Part shown: piece by piece, positions 16,774-25,147 of the stretch | Layout of the letters: each line of letters opens with the position of its first letter | Position numbering within the stretch: the first letter of the stretch is position 1 | NCBI RefSeq assembly: GCF_011065895.1 | Contig: NZ_JAALCR010000024.1 | Location: forward strand, 39,773-103,772 | Direction: 5' to 3' | DNA: 64,000 nucleotides | DNA from: Paludisphaera rhizosphaerae | Lineage (GTDB): Bacteria > Planctomycetota > Planctomycetia > Isosphaerales > Isosphaeraceae | Program-made: the position numbers and the translations under genes | The notes under the pieces: model-generated | The model's input: the letters and a program-made list of their open reading frames with translations, nothing else | What the model was told of the DNA's origin: nothing | Database searches by the model: none

Positions 16774-18262
16774 GAGCAGCCGGACGACTCCGGCGGTTCT
16801 TCCGTTCCTTCTCTGGAAGACGCCGCCGGGCCTCGAAATGATCCTCGCCCAGGAGGGTGTCGCGTTCGAGGTCGTGAACGACTCGCATCCGTTCGCATTC
16901 CGGAGCGGCCGGTTCGTCCTCTTCGACGGCCGCCGCGAGTCGCCGGCGACGATGCGAGCATTGCTCAACTCCTCCCACGTCGCCATCGACGTGGATGAGT
17001 TCCGCCGCAACCAGCCCATCGACCCATTCCAGGCGCTCGTGGACGACCGTCCCATGCGAGGTACCTGGGACGTGGGCGGCTTCACCCTCCGCGAAAAGGT
17101 CGCCCGTCACCCCAAGGCGCAGATTCGCGAGACGATCATCGAGCGGCTTCGGGAGATCGTCGGAACCCATCAAGGCGTCTGGCTGCGGCTTGCTCCGTTC
17201 CCGCATCCGTTCCTCTCGGCGTTCAACCTGCGAGTGGACCTCGACGAGCCGGTGGCCGAGGATTACTTCCGATTCGCCCTGAGCCGCAACCTGCTCGACG
17301 ACTGCACCACCCATTTCGTCAGCACTCAGGCCTACCAGGCCGAGCGCGAGGTTCTGTCGAATCTTGCCGGTCGCGACGCCCAATCGCACGGTCATTACCA
17401 TTACGTCTACCGCGACCCCGAGGCCAACCTTCGCAACCTCGAACGGGCCGACCTGATCCTCCGGGATCGCGGTTTCGAGATCGAGGGTTTCGCCGCCCCC
17501 CACGGCCGCTGGAACCCTTCGCTCGACGACGCCATCGAGGCCCTGGGGTATTCGTACTCGTCCGACTTTCAGCTCGGCTACGACGACCTGCCGTTCTTCC
17601 CCTGGAAGGACGGCCGGTTCTCACGCGTGCTGCAGGTTCCCGTCCATCCGATCTGCGAGGGCCTCTTCCTCGATGCGGGTGCGGTCGACGGCCGACCCGT
17701 CGCCGAGCACCTCGCGGCGGTGGTCGAAGAAAAGATCGAGGCGGGCGAGCCGGCCTTCGTTTACGGTCATCCCGAGCGAAGATTGGGGCGGATGCCCGAG
17801 GTCATGCTCGCGCTGGCTTCAACGCTCTCGAATCGCCCCCTCGTCTGGCGGACGACGCTCACCGAGATGGCTCGCTGGTGGCGCTGGCGGGCCTCCCGCA
17901 AATGGCTGGCGATCTCGCGCGGCGCCGGCCGGGTGGAGATCCAGTTCGAGGACTGGAACGCCGACTATCCGCTCGCCGTGGAGATCCAGAAGGGCTCGTT
18001 CCGCTGCCTGCTGCCGATCACAGGCCCGCGAACGCTCCTCGACCTGGACTCGCTGGCCTACGAGCGCCGGCCGGCGCCAGCAAGACGGGCCGTGCGTCCG
18101 CCGACGCTGGATCCCAGGCCGGCCTCGCTGAAACAGATCGTGCGGCAGGCTCTCGACTGGGAGACGGTCACGCCGATCGACGAGATTCCGGGAACGACCA
18201 TCGCCGGCCGCGTGAAGAAGGGGCTGCGGCGTTGGAAGCTCTCGAAGACGGGGACGAGTTGA
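16766..18262 (+). CDS. Large polysaccharide deacetylase-like protein
   Basis: The 498-residue protein has a central NodB-like region: DDCTTHFVSTQ, SHGHYHYVYRD (the H-x3-H-like metal site), GFAAPHGRWNPSLDDAIEALGY and FVYGHPERRLGRMPEVM near residue 330. An N-terminal 100-residue region and a C-terminal beta-rich region flank it. Family members remove N- or O-acetyl groups from glycans with a divalent metal. No signal peptide is present, suggesting a cytoplasmic role on a precursor. ATG 16766 has GGAGG upstream and overlaps the methyltransferase by 8 bp. It may act on the product of the adjacent glycosyltransferases. Confidence 0.72.
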   Translation: MSESSRTTPAVLPFLLWKTPPGLEMILAQEGVAFEVVNDSHPFAFRSGRFVLFDGRRESPATMRALLNSSHVAIDVDEFRRNQPIDPFQALVDDRPMRGTWDVGGFTLREKVARHPKAQIRETIIERLREIVGTHQGVWLRLAPFPHPFLSAFNLRVDLDEPVAEDYFRFALSRNLLDDCTTHFVSTQAYQAEREVLSNLAGRDAQSHGHYHYVYRDPEANLRNLERADLILRDRGFEIEGFAAPHGRWNPSLDDAIEALGYSYSSDFQLGYDDLPFFPWKDGRFSRVLQVPVHPICEGLFLDAGAVDGRPVAEHLAAVVEEKIEAGEPAFVYGHPERRLGRMPEVMLALASTLSNRPLVWRTTLTEMARWWRWRASRKWLAISRGAGRVEIQFEDWNADYPLAVEIQKGSFRCLLPITGPRTLLDLDSLAYERRPAPARRAVRPPTLDPRPASLKQIVRQALDWETVTPIDEIPGTTIAGRVKKGLRRWKLSKTGTS

Positions 18263-19386
18263 TGGACGACCGTTCGCTGGAGACCCCCGACACCGAGCCG
18301 ACGGCCGCCCGCTGGGTGGCGTCGCGTTCGCATGGGCCCTACGCGGCGGGCTCCGCGTTCCTGCACGCCCCGTCGTTCGCCTTCCAGGCCTGGGGCGGGG
18401 GTGAGAACCAGTTGATTCAGACCGGGCGGCACCTGGAAGGTTTCGACCTCCCCGTCCGCCTCTTCCATCCCTGGACGGACCGGCTGATCGACGCCCGCGT
18501 GCTCCACCTGTTCGGGATGTCTCGCGAGGGGCTGGAGTTGGCGAAAGCCGCTCGGGCTCGCAATGTCCCCGTGGTCCTCTCGCCGATCTGCTGGTACGAG
18601 CCTCGCTCGCTTTGGGCCTTGGAGCCGACGGTCGCCCGAAAACTCGCCGCCGTCGGCCTCTGGTCGATGCGGCGGACGTTCCCAGCGTTCTCTGGTTGGC
18701 GTCGCGAACTGCTGCAACTCGCCGATCGGGTGCTGCCGAACTCGGAAGACGAGGCCGAGCAACTCATCCGCATGTTCGGGGTGGACCGACGACGGATCGC
18801 CGTCGTCCCCAACGGCGTCCTTCCCGACTTCGGCTGGGGGTCGCCCCAACTCTTCCGCGAGCGCGTCGGCGACTTCGAATTCGTGCTGTTCGTCGGCCGC
18901 ATCGAGCCCCGCAAGAATCCGCTGGGCTTGATCCGAGCGACGCGACGCCTGGGGCTGCCTCTGGTGGTCGTCGGCGAGGCTCCTCCCCAGCACGAGAACT
19001 ACGAACGCCTCTGCCGCCGCGAGGGAGGAGACCGCGTGGTCTGGCTGGAATCGCTCGACCACCACGACCCGCTCCTGATCTCGTCGTACGCCGCGGCCCG
19101 GGTCTTCGCCCTCTGCAGTTGGTTCGAGACCCCCGGCCTGGCGGCGCTCGAGGCGGCTCTCGCCGGCGCAGCGATCGTCATCACCCCCCACGGCTCGACG
19201 CGATCCTACTTCGGCGACCGCGCGGAATACGCTCGACCCGGCCGGGTGGACGAAATCGGCGCAGCGCTTTCGCGAGCCTGGCGTGAAGGGCCAAGACCTG
19301 GTCTTGCCGCACACGTCGCTTCAAACTACCTTTGGGACCGCGTCGCCAAGCTCACGGCGGAGGTTTATGACCAGGTCGCCGACTGA
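18262..19386 (+). CDS. Family 4 glycosyltransferase
   Basis: The 374-residue GT-B enzyme has the C-terminal nucleotide-sugar domain with VLPNSEDEAEQLI, VVPNGVLPDFGWGSP, FVGRIEPRKNPLGLI and the EX7E-type region FETPGLAALEAALAGAAIV. The N-terminal acceptor domain begins after about 45 polar residues. The ATG at 18262 overlaps the preceding stop (TGATG), so translation is coupled. GT4 enzymes retain the anomeric configuration and use nucleotide sugars; the sugar is unknown. Confidence 0.88.
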   Translation: MDDRSLETPDTEPTAARWVASRSHGPYAAGSAFLHAPSFAFQAWGGGENQLIQTGRHLEGFDLPVRLFHPWTDRLIDARVLHLFGMSREGLELAKAARARNVPVVLSPICWYEPRSLWALEPTVARKLAAVGLWSMRRTFPAFSGWRRELLQLADRVLPNSEDEAEQLIRMFGVDRRRIAVVPNGVLPDFGWGSPQLFRERVGDFEFVLFVGRIEPRKNPLGLIRATRRLGLPLVVVGEAPPQHENYERLCRREGGDRVVWLESLDHHDPLLISSYAAARVFALCSWFETPGLAALEAALAGAAIVITPHGSTRSYFGDRAEYARPGRVDEIGAALSRAWREGPRPGLAAHVASNYLWDRVAKLTAEVYDQVAD

Positions 19387-20719
19387 CCTCAAGCCTGTTC
19401 AGACCGGGCGCTATCGCTACAGCAAGCTGCGATGGCGGATCCTGGTGCGCGCCTTCGACACGGCCGGCAGCCTCGTCGCGCCTCTCTGGCGCGGTCTGCG
19501 GCCAAGCCCGAAGGTGGACGCGCCCCGGCGCATCCTGGTCGTCCAACTCGACCACCTGGGCGACGCCGTCCTTTCCGCCCCGCTCATCGCGCAGCTCCGT
19601 CAGGCCTACCCGGACGCCGAGATCGACGTCCTGGCTTCGCCGAGCAATCACGAAGTCTTTGAGGCCGACCTCAACGTGACGCGGGTTCAGATCGCCGAAC
19701 GGACCTGGTTCGAACGCAGCCCGTCGCGACGGGGACTGGCTGCCGAGGTCTGGCGGCTCGGTCGCTCGCTCCGGGGGGCTCGTTACGACCTGGGCGTCGA
19801 CGTTCGGGGCGACGTGCTTTCGATCCTCGTCCTGGCGATCGGCGGCGTCTCGCGTCGCGTCGGTTTCGCGATGGGCGGAGGTTCGTTCCTGTTGACCGAC
19901 GTCGCGGAATGGACGCCAGGCCGGCACGAGGTCCGCTCTCGGCTGGAACTCCTCAGGCCGCTGGGGATCACGCCCGATTTCGACGGCCGAGCCCTCGTTC
20001 ACGTCCGCGACGAGGACCGAGCGGAGGTCGCGGCGCGGATCTTCGACGCCTGGCCGAGTCGACCCGATCATCGCTCACGACGATTCGGCAAGGCGGCTCG
20101 CCGCGGTTCCGACGCCCGGCTGCATGCGGATCAATTCCGACCGCAATCGCCGATGTTGGCCGTCCACCTCGGTGCGGGGACCGCTGCCAAACGCTGGCCC
20201 AAACGGCACTGGAAAGATCTGATCGAGCGATTCCTCGCCGACGGCTGGCGCGTCGTCATCGTGGGAGGGCCGGAGGATCCGCCGCTTTCACGAATCCTGG
20301 CTCCCCATGACCAGCTCGTGGATTGGTCGGGCCGACTGACTGTCCGAGAAACGACGGCTCTGCTGGAGCGCGCCGACCTGTTCATCGGTGCGGACTCCGG
20401 CCCGGCGCATCTCGCAGCCTCGGCGGGCGTTCTCTCGCTGATCCTCTTCAGCGGGACGAACAACCCGATCCAGTGGCGGCCCTGGTCGTCGCGTTCCCTG
20501 GTTCTGCGCAACCGGGTCCCCTGCCGGCCGTGCCACCAGAAGACTTGCCCGCTGGCCGACCACCCCTGCATGACGGGCCTGAGCCCCGCGCGAGTCTATC
20601 GAGTCGCTCGGCGATGGATCGCACGGTGGAATCCCACCGCCGCCGACTCGAAACCTGCCGTCCCCAGCTCCGCCCCACTGGAGATCGCCTATGAACCCGA
20701 CTTCAACGCCGCACCCTGA
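19367..20719 (+). CDS. Family 9 glycosyltransferase (heptosyltransferase-like)
   Basis: The 450-residue protein carries the GT9 opening ILVVQLDHLGDAVLSAPLI near residue 50. Its C-terminal domain has the ADP-heptose-binding signature HLGAGTAAKRWPKRHWKDLI and FIGADSGPAHLAASAG. A cysteine-rich motif near the C-terminus (CRPCHQKTCPLADHPC) is often seen in GT9 enzymes and could bind metal or be structural. About 45 basic residues precede the domain. The ATG at 19367 has GGAGG just upstream and lies 20 bp inside the GT4 gene. It is a paralogue of the truncated enzyme at the left edge. Confidence 0.88.
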   Translation: MTRSPTDLKPVQTGRYRYSKLRWRILVRAFDTAGSLVAPLWRGLRPSPKVDAPRRILVVQLDHLGDAVLSAPLIAQLRQAYPDAEIDVLASPSNHEVFEADLNVTRVQIAERTWFERSPSRRGLAAEVWRLGRSLRGARYDLGVDVRGDVLSILVLAIGGVSRRVGFAMGGGSFLLTDVAEWTPGRHEVRSRLELLRPLGITPDFDGRALVHVRDEDRAEVAARIFDAWPSRPDHRSRRFGKAARRGSDARLHADQFRPQSPMLAVHLGAGTAAKRWPKRHWKDLIERFLADGWRVVIVGGPEDPPLSRILAPHDQLVDWSGRLTVRETTALLERADLFIGADSGPAHLAASAGVLSLILFSGTNNPIQWRPWSSRSLVLRNRVPCRPCHQKTCPLADHPCMTGLSPARVYRVARRWIARWNPTAADSKPAVPSSAPLEIAYEPDFNAAP

Positions 20720-20855
20720 CGCCGATCATCGCACGATCGACGTCAGGGGCTGGCTGATCCTTGCCTGGGTCGTGGTCTGGTCGGCCGCATACTTCCACTT
20801 TGCGCTCGCCACGCGCTTCCCCTGGCTGCGTTCGTGGCTCGGCTGGTTCTCCTGA
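20691..20855 (+). CDS. Small membrane peptide (54 aa) at the end of the glycan operon
   Basis: An ATG at 20691, 29 bp inside the end of the GT9 gene and preceded by GGAG 8 nt upstream, opens a 54-codon frame ending at TGA 20853-20855. After 20 polar residues it has a single strongly hydrophobic, Trp-rich helix (WLILAWVVVWSAAYFHFALA) and the aromatic/basic tail FPWLRSWLGWFS. The overlap pattern equals that of the other genes in the operon and the composition is that of a real single-pass membrane peptide. The function is unknown; it might anchor or regulate a glycosyltransferase complex. Confidence 0.65.
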   Translation: MNPTSTPHPDADHRTIDVRGWLILAWVVVWSAAYFHFALATRFPWLRSWLGWFS

Positions 20856-20878
20856 GCGCGGCGACTCAGTCATCCTGA

Positions 20879-21835
20879 TCAATAGGCGTCGGCCGAGACG
20901 ATCTCGCCGCCGGCGCGCGTCAGGAGCGCGGCGAACGTCTCGATCGAGACCGTCTCCCTGATGAACCGCGTCGAGCCGTCGGCCATCACGACGTTCGCGC
21001 CGCCGGGGTGGAAGGCGTAGACGGCGTAGACGTTCGAGCAGTTGAGAGCGCAGCGCCCCTTGTTGACCACGCCCCCCTGGTCGTATCCGCGAATGCTGAA
21101 CGCGTTGGGCTCGCCCCAGCCGCACAGCAGCGAGGCGTTGGCCGTCGTCTGGCCTGAGTCCGGCACCATCTTCAGTCCCGTCCGCCAGATCTGGGGACGA
21201 CCGGCCGACTCCACCAGCATGATCGTGTTGCTGGTGCCGTCGAGGATCTCGGCGACGTTCCGCCGCCCTGCCGTGTTGTTCCCCTGCAGGACGCCGTCGT
21301 AGTTGCCCGGATCGCCGCTGCTCATCACCGACGGCTTGACCCACAGGTTGGAGCTGATCCCCGTGCTGGCCGCGTAGTCGGCCGCGGCCGAGGGCCACTT
21401 GTCCATCCCCTGTCCGGGCTTGGCGATGAACGTCGGGTTCATCCGAGGAGAGTTCGGCGAATCCGGGCAGATGAACACCGAGAGCGGATACTGGATGGCC
21501 GTGCTGTTCTCGGGGACGTTGTAGTTGGCGTCGATGTTGTACAGGTTGTACAGGTTCACCTGTTCCATGTACGGGATGATCTGCGGTCCCCAGTAACGCG
21601 TCACCGGCGTCGTCTCGTTCATCGGGAAGCTGTTCATCGCCGCATGGACGTTGTGCATCCCCAGCCCAAGTTGCTTCAGGTTGTTGGCGCACTGCATGCG
21701 ACGCGCCGCCTCGCGTGCAGCCTGGACGGCCGGCAACAGCAGACCGATCAACACGGCAATGATCGCAATCACGACCAACAGTTCGATCAGTGTGAATCCA
21801 CGACGACGTGAGCGAACGAATGGACCGGCAGCCAT
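20879..21835 (-). CDS. DUF1559 pseudopilin-like protein
   Basis: The 318-residue protein begins with a type IV prepilin leader, [20 protein letters not shown], with the G/FTLIE cleavage site and hydrophobic alpha1 helix. DUF1559 follows, with [19 protein letters not shown] and the C-terminal [18 protein letters not shown]. Hundreds of paralogues of this family occur in planctomycete genomes. They are thought to be processed by a prepilin peptidase and assembled or displayed at the envelope; individual roles are unknown. It lies 26 bp downstream of the cytochrome peroxidase gene on the same strand. Confidence 0.93.
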   Translation of the reverse strand: MAAGPFVRSRRRGFTLIELLVVIAIIAVLIGLLLPAVQAAREAARRMQCANNLKQLGLGMHNVHAAMNSFPMNETTPVTRYWGPQIIPYMEQVNLYNLYNIDANYNVPENSTAIQYPLSVFICPDSPNSPRMNPTFIAKPGQGMDKWPSAAADYAASTGISSNLWVKPSVMSSGDPGNYDGVLQGNNTAGRRNVAEILDGTSNTIMLVESAGRPQIWRTGLKMVPDSGQTTANASLLCGWGEPNAFSIRGYDQGGVVNKGRCALNCSNVYAVYAFHPGGANVVMADGSTRFIRETVSIETFAALLTRAGGEIVSADAY

Positions 21836-21861
21836 GAGGGGTCTCCAGGGGTGGGAAAGGT

Positions 21862-23067
21862 TCAGCGGGGGGCGGATGATGAGGCGAGGCCGGGAAGCGC
21901 GGGAGCGCGAACCCGGAGCTTGGGCTCGGTGAGCGATTCCAGGAACGCCTTGAGATCGCCCAACTCCTGCTTGTTGAGGCCGAGGGGCTTCAGCAGGGGG
22001 GACTTGGTGGGGAAGAGCGGGTCGACAGCCTGCTCGGGCTTGCGCCGAAGCGTGGCCATGCCGGCGTTGTACATGTTCAGAACGCCGGTCAACTCGAACA
22101 ATCCATTGTGCATGTAAGGACCTGTCGCGGCGACGTTCCGGAGGCTCGGCGTGCGGAACCGGCCGACGTCCTCCGCCTTGTTCGTCACCTTGTAGCGACC
22201 AAGGTCCTCCAACTCGCGGCCGTAATAGCTCAGGCCGAGATCATGGAACTGGCCGTCGCTCAGGGCGGGCCCGTTGTGGCAGTTGATGCACCGAGCCTTG
22301 CCTCGAAACAGGTCCAGGCCAAGGAGCGCCTCGTTCGAAAGGGCCTCGCGATCGCCTCGCAGGAACTTGTCGAAGTCGCTGCGACCGCCGACGACCGAAC
22401 GCTCAAAGGCCGCGATCGCCCTGGCCGCCGAATCGAGGCCGACCTCGTCTGAACCGAAGATCGCCTTGAAGGCTTCGCGATACTCGGGGACGGCGTTGAG
22501 TTCCTTGGCGACCTGATCGGGAGTCGCACTCATCTCGGAGGGATTGAGGATAACCTGACGAGCCTGTTCTTCCAGGCTGCCGGCTCGGCCGTCCCAGAAC
22601 ATGGCCGGCAAATAGGCCAGGTTCATGATGCTCGGCGCGTTCCGCTTGAGCGGCTCGCGACGATGCCCGTAAGCCGTCGTTCGGCCGTCAGCCCAGCCCA
22701 GATCCGGGTCGTGGCACGAGGCGCATGCGAGCTGTCCGCTCCCCGACACCCGAGGGTCGAAGAAGAGCTTCTTTCCTAGCTCGACCTTCTCCTTGGTCGT
22801 GGGATTATCCGCGGGCGGGACAGAAGCCGGGAGAAGCCCCAGCTCACGCCAGTCGACGCCCGAGTCGACCTGCGGGGCCGGCCACTCGGCCGCCGGCCGT
22901 TGGTAGACCTCGCGCAGTCGCGTCGCTCGCGTCTCTCGATCCGCCGCCGACTCCATGGCCGCCGGAGTCCGCCTCGGCGAGACAGGCACCTGCGCCCGAC
23001 ATGTCTCGACCAGCCCCCACGACACCCATGCCAACCACAGCAAACGCCGCAACGAGCACCCTCTCAT
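21862..23067 (-). CDS. Dihaem cytochrome c peroxidase (MauG/CcpA family)
   Basis: The 401-residue protein has a signal peptide ([20 protein letters not shown]) and two haem c attachment motifs, [14 protein letters not shown] and [13 protein letters not shown], at the spacing of bacterial dihaem peroxidases. [17 protein letters not shown] and [18 protein letters not shown] are family signatures. It reduces hydrogen peroxide, or oxidises protein substrates in the MauG branch, in the periplasm. ATG 23067 is chosen because the signal peptide starts there; the frame extends further upstream without a signal. A perfect palindrome lies 57 bp upstream of the start. Confidence 0.92.
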   Translation of the reverse strand: MRGCSLRRLLWLAWVSWGLVETCRAQVPVSPRRTPAAMESAADRETRATRLREVYQRPAAEWPAPQVDSGVDWRELGLLPASVPPADNPTTKEKVELGKKLFFDPRVSGSGQLACASCHDPDLGWADGRTTAYGHRREPLKRNAPSIMNLAYLPAMFWDGRAGSLEEQARQVILNPSEMSATPDQVAKELNAVPEYREAFKAIFGSDEVGLDSAARAIAAFERSVVGGRSDFDKFLRGDREALSNEALLGLDLFRGKARCINCHNGPALSDGQFHDLGLSYYGRELEDLGRYKVTNKAEDVGRFRTPSLRNVAATGPYMHNGLFELTGVLNMYNAGMATLRRKPEQAVDPLFPTKSPLLKPLGLNKQELGDLKAFLESLTEPKLRVRAPALPGLASSSAPR

Positions 23068-23123
23068 GTCGCCTTCGACTCTTTCACCCAATTGCGTGAT
23101 TCCAGGATGCACAGCCCGACGGC

Positions 23124-23144
23124 GATTGAGATCCAATCTCAATC
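23124..23144. promoter_or_regulatory. Perfect 21-bp palindrome, candidate operator
   Basis: Nine bases (GATTGAGAT, 23124-23132) are exactly mirrored at 23136-23144 with a 3-base centre, giving TTGAGAT-n3-ATCTCAA cores. It lies between the ThuA gene and the peroxidase gene, 57 bp upstream of the peroxidase start, in an otherwise GC-rich spacer. The symmetric TTGA...TCAA half sites recall regulators of the FNR/CRP or Fur type, but the spacing is not canonical for either. Confidence 0.55.
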
Positions 23145-23186
23145 AACGGGCGAGGAGTCCTAGAATAACAAAGGGCGTTCGGAGTT

Positions 23187-23996
23187 TCAACGCGTCGCGC
23201 GGGGAGAAGCGTCGGCCGGGGTGAGACCGAGAATCCATCGGGTCGATTCGAGCCACATGTCGCGAAACTCCTGTTCTTCCCAGACCTCGCGACGATGACC
23301 GAGACCGTTGTAGAGGATGCGTCCCTTGCCATACGGACGCGCCCAGGCGACGGGGAAATCGTTCTGAGGGCGAACACCCTTGCGGGTGCGGTCCAGCTTG
23401 TCGGGATCGAGTCTCAGGAGCACGCGCGAGTCGGCCGGTGAGAAATCGCGGATCTGATAGATCTCATCCTTGAGGGAGAAAGCGGGAGGCAGCTTTCGGA
23501 AGCCGGGAAAGTCGGGCGCGTCGACGATGAGCGGCGCGTCGAACTGCCCCCAAGGGTGGCCGTCGAACGCACCGCCGAGCATCTTGCGATACTCGGGCCA
23601 TGATGGGAACGTGATCGTGGCGCTGTGGATTCCCATGAAGCCCTTGCCGTCGTCCCGAATGAAGGCGAGGAGATCGGCCTTCTGGGAGTCGTCCATGTCG
23701 AGATCGCCGTCGGTGAAGAAGACGACGGCGTCGAACTGGTCGAGGTTTTTGGCCTCGTACTTGAGAGGCTTCTTGGTGATGTTGCCGCAGTCGGTGCGGA
23801 GAGTCGCCTCCCAGTCGCCGGTGCTGCGGCCGAGGTCGTAGAGCGTCGCCATGGCCGTGGAGACGGCGTCGTGCTGATAGCCCTTGCTCTGGCCGACGAA
23901 CAGGAGACGCTTCGGCACGCGCGGCTCCTCGCCGAATGAGGAGCCGAAGCCGGCCAGAATGAGAACCGCCATCGCCGTGGCGAGTCGCTTGCTCAT
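23187..23996 (-). CDS. Secreted ThuA-domain protein
   Basis: The 269-residue protein has a signal peptide (LATAMAVLILAGFGSSFG). A ThuA (class I glutamine amidotransferase-like) domain follows, with RLLFVGQSKGYQHDAV, FDAVVFFTDGDLDM, GKGFMGIHSATITF, GGAFDGHPWGQF and GKGRILYNGLGHRREVWEE. ThuA proteins take part in trehalose/3-keto-sugar metabolism in rhizobia, but the biochemistry of exported members is unclear. The ATG at 23996 overlaps the stop of the GH20-like gene in an ATGA arrangement. It is the last gene of the minus-strand sugar operon. Confidence 0.85.
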   Translation of the reverse strand: MSKRLATAMAVLILAGFGSSFGEEPRVPKRLLFVGQSKGYQHDAVSTAMATLYDLGRSTGDWEATLRTDCGNITKKPLKYEAKNLDQFDAVVFFTDGDLDMDDSQKADLLAFIRDDGKGFMGIHSATITFPSWPEYRKMLGGAFDGHPWGQFDAPLIVDAPDFPGFRKLPPAFSLKDEIYQIRDFSPADSRVLLRLDPDKLDRTRKGVRPQNDFPVAWARPYGKGRILYNGLGHRREVWEEQEFRDMWLESTRWILGLTPADASPRATR

Positions 23997-25147
23997 CGAC
24001 CTTCCTCCGTGGCGGCGGCCGACTCTCCCCTGGCCTCCAGCTTGCCGATGGCGTCGAAGACGGCCTTGAAGCAAGCCGCCTCGGATTCGTCGGCTCGCGC
24101 GTTCTTGCGCGGCGGACGGCGGCCGTAAAACTCGTCCAGGAAGCCTTCCGCCCCAGACCAGACCGTTTGGACGACTCCCCTCAGGTGGTTGCGGGTGGCT
24201 CGGCTCGAGTGTTCGCGGAACCGCGTCATGTCCTCCACCTGCAGGATCGCCGAGGAAGGCTTCCGCCAGGGGCAGGCGACGACGTCGAGCCCCTTCAAGG
24301 CGAACGCGACGGTCGTCGGGTCCGGGCGCACGTAGTGCCAGTCGCAGAGGACGACGTCCTTGGGAATCAGGTCGACGGCCCGATGCGTGTCGTTGGTGCT
24401 GGCCTCCCACTCGCCGAGGCCCGTGGTGCGGCCGTCGATCAGACGGTCGGCCCATAACCACATACGCCGATTCTTCTGCGCGAGATGGTCGCGGATGCGC
24501 CGGACCTCATCGGCGAACAGCACGGAGCGATCTTTACCCCCACAACGCTCGCAGCGGTCCTCGCCGATGTAGAAGACCTCGTCGAGCCCCGCGTGGAAGG
24601 CGTCGGCTTCAAAGGCCTCGCAGATCTCGTCGACGATCGGGAAGACGACCTCGTGAACCTGGGGATGCAGCGGGCAGTAGCTCTTGCAGTAGAGCCGGTC
24701 CGGGTTGGGCCAGACGTACTTCTCGGGCAGATTGACCCAGGGGGTCTCATCGAACTCGGGATGCGTCTGCAGCAACTTGCCGAGGTGCGATTGCCACGAT
24801 TGATGACCCAGCAAATTCACCTGCGGGATGATCTTGATCCCATGTTTCTTCGCCGCCGCGACGAGCGTGGCCGCGTTAGCCTTTGACAACCCATCGGCCG
24901 ACGCCAGTTCGGGACGACTCTCATACTGGTAGTTGAAGTCGATGCGCAGGATCAAGGTGTTGACGTGCCGGGGCCCCAACTCCTCGTCGATGAACCTGGC
25001 GAACTCAGCCACGCGTTTCGCGTTCGGCGCGGCGATGCAGAGGCCGCGGATCGGCATCACGTCGTCGAGCTTGTTCGGTTGTTCAGCCTGGGCCATTGGA
25101 GGAAGCCCGGCGATGAGGCATAGAAGGAAGACGTTTCGACACGTCAT
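23993..25147 (-). CDS. Secreted GH20-like glycoside hydrolase
   Basis: The 384-residue protein has a signal peptide (MTCRNVFLLCLIAGLPPMAQA). A TIM-barrel domain related to family 20 beta-N-acetylhexosaminidases follows. The catalytic-type pair D189-E190 lies in HAGLDEVF (family H-x-G-x-D-E). IIPQVNLLGHQSW and RMWLWADR are also conserved barrel segments, and a cysteine pair (CERCGGKD) follows the active site. GH20 enzymes use substrate-assisted catalysis on terminal GlcNAc/GalNAc. The N-terminal GH20b domain appears absent, so the substrate may differ. The start at 25147 is set by the signal peptide and overlaps the epimerase stop by 4 bp. Confidence 0.8.
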   Translation of the reverse strand: MTCRNVFLLCLIAGLPPMAQAEQPNKLDDVMPIRGLCIAAPNAKRVAEFARFIDEELGPRHVNTLILRIDFNYQYESRPELASADGLSKANAATLVAAAKKHGIKIIPQVNLLGHQSWQSHLGKLLQTHPEFDETPWVNLPEKYVWPNPDRLYCKSYCPLHPQVHEVVFPIVDEICEAFEADAFHAGLDEVFYIGEDRCERCGGKDRSVLFADEVRRIRDHLAQKNRRMWLWADRLIDGRTTGLGEWEASTNDTHRAVDLIPKDVVLCDWHYVRPDPTTVAFALKGLDVVACPWRKPSSAILQVEDMTRFREHSSRATRNHLRGVVQTVWSGAEGFLDEFYGRRPPRKNARADESEAACFKAVFDAIGKLEARGESAAATEEGR

